This document shows positions 58,798-64,000 of a DNA stretch of 64,000 bases, piece after piece. The DNA comes from Thuidium tamariscinum. Lineage: Eukaryota > Streptophyta > Bryopsida > Hypnales > Thuidiaceae. Position 1 is the stretch's first letter, and every line of letters starts with the position of its first letter. The stretch is taken from positions 13,448,053 to 13,512,052 of the forward strand of contig OX344750.2 in the NCBI GenBank assembly GCA_947034885.2, written 5' to 3'. Both the position numbers and the translations under genes were made by a program. A model generated the notes under the pieces. It was not told where the DNA came from, did not search any database, and was given only the letters and a program-made list of their open reading frames with translations.

Positions 58798-59573
58798 TTT
58801 GTGGAGGACCTTAACTCAAAAGAGAAATTCAAATTCTTCTTAAAGCAAACCAACACCATGACAAAAGATGGGGGAGCTGACTATGCACACAATAACATGT
58901 TGATGAACTACACCCATGTAGATGACATGGCCATAAATGAGAAGAAGTTGTGGTGGGGCATGTGCAAAAAAGATCCAAGATTCTTCACTATCCTCCTCGA
59001 AGCTATAAACATCAAAGGACATTCGATTTTAGATTGCATTGCATCCACATGTTAGTGTTCAATGGAAATCTTTTACATTCTAATTGTATTCTACTAATTC
59101 AATCATGGAACTAATACATTTTAATTTCATTACCTCCAAGCGCATGCATTACGGATTGTGATGGCACCAGATGCCATATTATGGATTTGGGAGGGAACAA
59201 ATTAAAGACATTTACAATGCCATCGTTAAGATGATGAAGAAGTCACCAACATCTTTGGTAGAAACACCTGTGCCAATACCAGTGGTTGAGGTTTCATATG
59301 ATTTAGATGACATGCTTGTTGTTCCTTGCAAATTTGTTTGCAAAGAAAAATCCAATAAGTAAGCTAGCATATTTGAATTTTTTGTTTGCATGTTCAATTC
59401 ACTTTCATATTCTAAAAGCCTAAGACCATGTCTTATTTTTTTTCAAGGACTGCACATTGATGCCAAAAGATGTCATCATACCAAAACAAAGTCTTTTTGT
59501 TGGTCCAAAGAAGATTTTTGAGCTCCCAATCTATATCGAGCAGATGGCAAGTGCCTTTGTGGATTTTGGTTGA
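58798..59573 (+). pseudogene. Unrecognised multi-exon coding remnant
   Basis: Segment 1 (58798-59054) encodes VEDLNSKEKFKFFLKQTNTM ... HVDDMAINEKKLWWGMCKKD, then PRFFTILLEAINIKGHSILDCIAST. Segment 2 (about 59170-59359) encodes MPYYGFGREQIKDIYNAIVK ... YDLDDMLVVPCKFVCKEKS and ends near a GTAAGC donor. Segment 3 (59448-59573), after TTTTTTTCAAG, encodes DCTLMPKDVIIPKQSLFVGP, then KKIFELPIYIEQMASAFVDF. Segment 2 to 3 is off phase by one. SILDCIAST loosely resembles motif I of class I methyltransferases (hhDxxAxxG), but that is speculative. Confidence 0.45.
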
Positions 59574-60379
59574 TTCAAACCAAAACGCCATAATGACACT
59601 TATGCTTTAAATGTCTTGTAGTTTATAAATTTGTTTGCATCTAAACATAAAGAGCCCTCAAAATCATCTATTGGTTCCAATTCTATAATTGAGTCTAGAA
59701 TGACTTAGATTGATGAGATTGATGAATCTCTTGGGTCAAATTATTGTGTATTGATTTTTATTATAATTGGATTTATGTGTTTTATGCTACTTTTTGGATG
59801 TATTTAATTTCCCTTTACATTTGTGAATTCCTAAATTTTTTTTTAATTGACAATACTTAATCTTTGCCAAAAAGAAAGGCCAAAAAATATAAATAAGCGC
59901 CTCACATCTCCAAAACTAACCTCATTTCTTCCCCAATCTCCATTGCACAATATACAAAATCCATGGTCATAGGTCCCCTACAAAAATTTGCTCAATTTTG
60001 TTTTCCCGCTCACAAGCTCATAGGCTCAAGCTCCTAGGCTCGCCTACTAGCGCCCCTGATTAATTTTGGAGGGGCCAAAATTTGAAGTACCATAGATTAG
60101 GGCAAGACACCAAATCCTATATTTGAAGTGGGTCTAACATGATAAATTTTGGGTTCCTTAGGGTAAAAATTAAAAAACAGTTGTTTTTTGGCGTGGCCTC
60201 ATGGGCACGAGGCATCTTGTCATGATTTTTTCTTTTCAAAGTAGGGTTCATTTCATGTCAATGGATTCATTGTACTAGAATTGGAGAATAGTTGGGTGAT
60301 CCAAATGTATCACTTGCCAACTACTTTTACAAGTTGTAGTGGGTTTTGCACATTCAAGTGCTGCTTCAAGATATGCAAG
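59574..60379. other. AT-rich spacer
   Basis: No gene seen. CTCACAAGCTCATAGGCTCA near 60010 resembles a block near 38140. Confidence 0.4.
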
Positions 60380-60430
60380 CACTACAAGAGAATACGGGTA
60401 TAAATGACTTGTCCACACTACAAGAGAAAG
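60380..60430 (+). repeat. Two CACTACAAGAGAA motifs 36 bp apart
   Basis: CACTACAAGAGAATACGGG at 60380 and CACTACAAGAGAAAGGGG at 60416. Both resemble CACTA-type element termini and the motif at 28951. The second abuts the hairpin that follows. No matching TTGTAGTG end was seen nearby. Confidence 0.6.
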
Positions 60431-60576
60431 GGGTGTTTTAAGTATAATCCTAGTAGTATGGTCTTTTAAGTAATGACTTTTAAGTAAGTATTTTAGTAAA
60501 AATTTACTAAAATACTTACTTAAAAGTCATTACTTAAAAGACTATACTACTAGGACTATACTTAAAACACCTCTTT
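60427..60576. repeat. Near-perfect 150-bp hairpin
   Basis: Arms of 74 bp (60427-60500 and 60503-60576) match at 71 of 74 positions with a 2-bp spacer. Arm start AAAGGGGTGTTTTAAGTATA, arm end TATTTTAGTAAA. A fold-back MITE is most likely. A transcript would form long near-perfect double-stranded RNA, a possible siRNA or young-miRNA source. No coding potential. Confidence 0.9.
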
Positions 60577-62836
60577 TACTAATGAATAGTCAATCATGTC
60601 TTTTTAATGTACCCTCTACATGGCATGAGGCTTTAAGTGGAGACAAATTAAATTTAGATTCTCATCTCAAGGATGTTGGGTAATAATTCATGTCTTTTCA
60701 AACATGTTGCACAAATTTTTAGGGGCAGCTTCTTTAGAAGAATGTATATAGAAGAGTACTATAAAGTAGAGGGTTCTAAAGTATTCAATAAGACTCTAAG
60801 AATTTTCTTCAATACAAAAGTACAAGTCACATTCTTTAGTGTACTAACAATAAACATGTTAAGAAGTGGGCCTTTTGGGGTCTTTTGCAATTTTTCATTC
60901 AAAATTTATAACTAATTCTATAAATTCCCACCCCAAATAAAGGTGATTTAGGTGTAACTTCTATTTACCTTTAAAAGAAAAAGTACTAAAAATTATTTGG
61001 AAATGTGCAAGCTATCTCCCAAAACTAAATCAATCCTTAGAAGGGATGCCTTTAAAGCCTCTCGTGGTCCTATGTAACATCTTATTTTTTGCCTTTGAAT
61101 TCAAAGTGGCCAGTTTCTATTCATATAAACCTTATAACACAATTCCAACGAATGATTGATGTACTAGTACTTTATTCAATGGAAGAAGAAAACAAAAACT
61201 ACTAGATTGGATTTTATAGGTTCATCCCCTTGAACACTGAACAAAGATACTAAGGGATACATACTAATTCATCAACATTTCACTCTATATACACACCTAC
61301 CTTTGTTGTACATCAAAAGTTATTGAAATGTCTAGGAACCGTTCATCATGTTTCAAACATCTACAATTTTCTACAAAAAATCTCTTTAATTTTTTATCCC
61401 TTTCGAACCTCTATTTAGTGAAGAAAAAGTTTTGTAAGGTTGGAGGCTTGAGCTCCAATTGAGCATTTAAAGTGAACATGACCCAGACGTACATTTTGCT
61501 TTCTTCAATGTACCAAATCTTGACATTTTAGGAAATGGTTGCTTTTGATGACCACAAATGACCACTTTTTTTCAACTTCAAAAATTTGTAACTAATTCCA
61601 CAAAGTTCTAAAAAAATATGAAACAACTTGGGTTAGATGCATATTCTACTTGTCTTTCAAGGAAAATTCATTGAAAAATACTTTAAGATGTTTAACCTTT
61701 CTAAAATTCAGTTCCAACCCTAAGATGAGTGCTACCCTGGCAGAGGCAGAGTAAGGGTCACCAACAACAAAGAGTTTTTGAGCGTTTGGCAAGGAGCACA
61801 TTATGCCGCCACTGCACACACATCATAATCTCATGAGAATTATATTCAAGATTGATTTTGAACAATTTCTTGTAAGTAGGTAAAATTTGCAGTGTTTGAA
61901 ACATTGGGGTTTAGGGTTTTGGATTTTGAAACCAAACTCTTGTCATGTAAATTTCAGTTGCCACTAACATTGTTAACTCGCCCTCTAGCCATGTTATGGC
62001 ATTTGTAATCTGTACTCGAGGAGCCAGAGCTTTGCATTGCAACCATTGTGGTTCATTTCATACCTAGAAACTTTAGTGAGGTCAGATCTGATTGCCATAA
62101 ATTTCTGGGACCATCAATGCGTTCGCGGATGGACTCTAAAACCTTCTGTTCCAAACTCATTAGTTGCAAGCAGATTGATACAAAACTGGGTCAGTCCAAA
62201 ATTCCTTGAATTTCTCAATTCTACCGTAATTTGAAGGAATCAAGGATGAGCTCCAGTGCACTTCACTTGCACTCCATCTACTCAAGGTCATCGGTGTTGC
62301 CTAGTGAGTTTTTCAAACTCTGCTTCCAATTTTCAATGCAATTCAAGGTCGTCTTTTCTGTGTGACTTGTTCAGCTTTTCTTCGCTATTCGCTTTAGATG
62401 GCGCTACTCGACGCTGTTTTCTTCCTTTCCAATGACAATTAGGTAGGGTTCAAATCCTCAAGATTGGAATTACGTTGTAACTACGCGATGGAATCCTAAT
62501 TTGGTATTGTGCTGTGTTCGAATGATCCGTGTTGCTATTATACGTTCGCTCTAGTGTTTGTTATTTTCGGTACAAAAGCAGTTTATGCATCTTTCGGCCA
62601 TGAGTATGAGTAAATTAGGTCCATCTGCTTTCATTGAATTATCTACTTACTCCACAAAACCTTAGTGACAGTGGTACCCTGTGATGATTATTGGTTTCGT
62701 TTTATGCATGACGCAAAAGAGCACTACAATGGTCTTCAATTCTAACGATTACAATTATATATACATTGAATTAAGAATTCTTTGAAGCCACTTATAAATT
62801 CACTCTTTAATGAATCAAACCTAGTCATGGCAACTT
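60577..62836. other. AT-rich stretch passing into a possible gene 5' region
   Basis: No coding frame recognised. From about 62000 composition becomes less AT-rich, as is common near plant genes. Confidence 0.4.
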
Positions 62837-63001
62837 GATCACCGTTAATCTGTTGTTGTGTTTGACCACCAGCATCAGTCTTGGAAACAGAGGAAACCTT
62901 CAATGGAATCAGAAGAATAAAAAACAGGGGATGCAGCTATTGCCGTTGCACCATGGACATGGGATTGCAACTATCCAGCTCTTCCTTCTTTGTCTCAGTA
63001 G

Positions 63002-63258
63002 CAACGCAGACTCTGTAATGCGTTTGGTGTGAGGCCCATTACTTTTGTACTTACTACCGAGAAATTTCAAGAGTACATCCACCTTGTGAAGGCAGCAAGA
63101 GCAGCCTCGGTAGTCATGAATTCCAGACCTACAAAAGGTGAACCTCCAAGAGCCTTAACCATTCCATCCCCTCCATCTAGGTTGGTTTCTCAAAGCAGCA
63201 ATTTCCTTCGGCTTTTGGACTGGAAAACTTCGGAGGATATCTTCTTTGTCCGAAGCTT
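63002..63258 (+). CDS. Candidate exon of an unknown gene
   Basis: Follows a pyrimidine tract and TCTCAGTAG acceptor and ends at a CTT|GTAAGT donor. The open frame reads QRRLCNAFGVRPITFVLTTE, KFQEYIHLVKAARAASVVMN and so on to LLDWKTSEDIFFVRSL. Upstream DNA has short frames with stops, so the start of the gene is not clear. Composition and splice sites support a real or recently dead exon. No family recognised and no second exon identified before the window ends. Confidence 0.4.
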
Positions 63259-64000
63259 GTAAGTTTCGATTTCTCTGCTTTTAGACGTAATGGTGTCTTA
63301 ATGTGTCTTAATGCTTTTGAAGGAGTTCCTTTGCTTGCATTTCAGCTTTAATTGCTTCTGCAGAAGAAATGTCGGAGTTGTAGAGAAGCTTCTTGTCTAC
63401 TTTTCTAATGAGTTTGGCCATAACAGGCCCTTATGTTTGGATGTTGCTTTTTAACTCTTAGTTAAGCTCTTTGGGGGATTATGGAATTGTTTTCTTATAG
63501 ATTGTATTTGTGCCTTCTTGAAAAGCTTTGATTCATTCCATTTAGATCAATGATGCTAATGTGTGAGTATGAAAATGTGAGCATGCAAGCATTGAGGATA
63601 ATTATGTAGATGTAGATGTTGTACAACCTTTGAAGGTCATTACAATATACACAGAGTTTATAATATAAGCATTCATAAAATAGTGATATTGTAATTATGA
63701 AAAGTTTCTTTAATATAGGTATCTTTAAGATGGATATGTATTATTTAGTTTTCTAGGCTTAGAGACTCATGCTCCTAGGTTCACATAATAGCATCCTTCT
63801 TCTAAGACAAACCATTTTTACCAACTAATGTACATACATTCCTAATGTTTACTCTGGTTGTTTCTAGATTTCTTGGATTTCAATTGCTGGTTAGACTTTA
63901 GAATTGCTTTTTACACATTCATTAGAGCAATACTATTCAAGTCTATTACTTTTTGCACAAACATCTAAGAGATTAAAGTTTGTCCTCAATGTTATCATTT
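63259..64000. other. Probable intron or spacer at window end
   Basis: T-rich in the first part, as in plant introns, then AT-rich. No further exon recognised. Confidence 0.35.

Overview
This window looks like nuclear DNA of a land plant. It is AT-rich and dominated by transposable elements, with spliceosomal introns (GTAAGT donors, TTTYAG acceptors). The recognisable gene pieces are plant-type: an SBT2-type subtilase, a plant aspartokinase/homoserine dehydrogenase, an NLI-interacting-factor (NIF)-like phosphatase with a DLNG motif, and a Stowaway MITE. I cannot name the species or the plant division. I see no intact, confidently functional host gene, and no rRNA, tRNA or CRISPR.

Layout. Positions 1-741 and 29111-30700 appear to be one original locus rich in modules centred on the palindrome CTTGCGGTACCGCAAG. 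It is split by a block (742-29110) bounded by 73-bp inverted repeats that match at 71 of 73 positions and start with CACTA. Inside each end lies a short-period tandem array, as in the subterminal regions of CACTA (En/Spm) elements. The block holds a broken SBT2 subtilase fragment with a Stowaway MITE in its intron (2.3-3.5 kb, minus), a 5'-truncated LINE with RNase H (7.5-9.7 kb, minus), a TTAA-bounded fold-back element, a TTAA-bounded MITE, a GC-rich MITE, a 239-bp insert between 15-bp direct repeats, and a gene-derived stretch at 22.4-28 kb (plus). That stretch carries two phase-matched exons of aspartokinase/homoserine dehydrogenase and further unrecognised exons. I saw no transposase in the block. 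If it is one element, it is a very large non-autonomous carrier of gene fragments.

From 32.4 to 36.2 kb lies a Mutator-like transposase with a SWIM zinc finger, damaged by one stop and one or two frame changes. From 38.7 to 40.5 kb are an inverted copy of the TTAA MITE and a NIF-like phosphatase pseudogene. From 40.6 to 43.6 kb is an LTR-like sequence with a TATA box and several tandem repeats. From 44.6 to 47.8 kb is an element with arms of about 450 bp enclosing an unrecognised multi-exon coding remnant and a 181-bp tandem repeat.

The rest (48-64 kb) holds more coding remnants, a third TTAA MITE split by a nested GC-rich MITE, another GC-rich MITE, two further LTR-like copies on the minus strand, a near-perfect 150-bp hairpin at 60.4 kb, and a possible exon of an unknown gene near 63 kb. 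The main story is element biology: nested insertion, capture of gene fragments, and families shared across the window. All similarities were read by eye, so percentages and edges are approximate unless exact bases are given.
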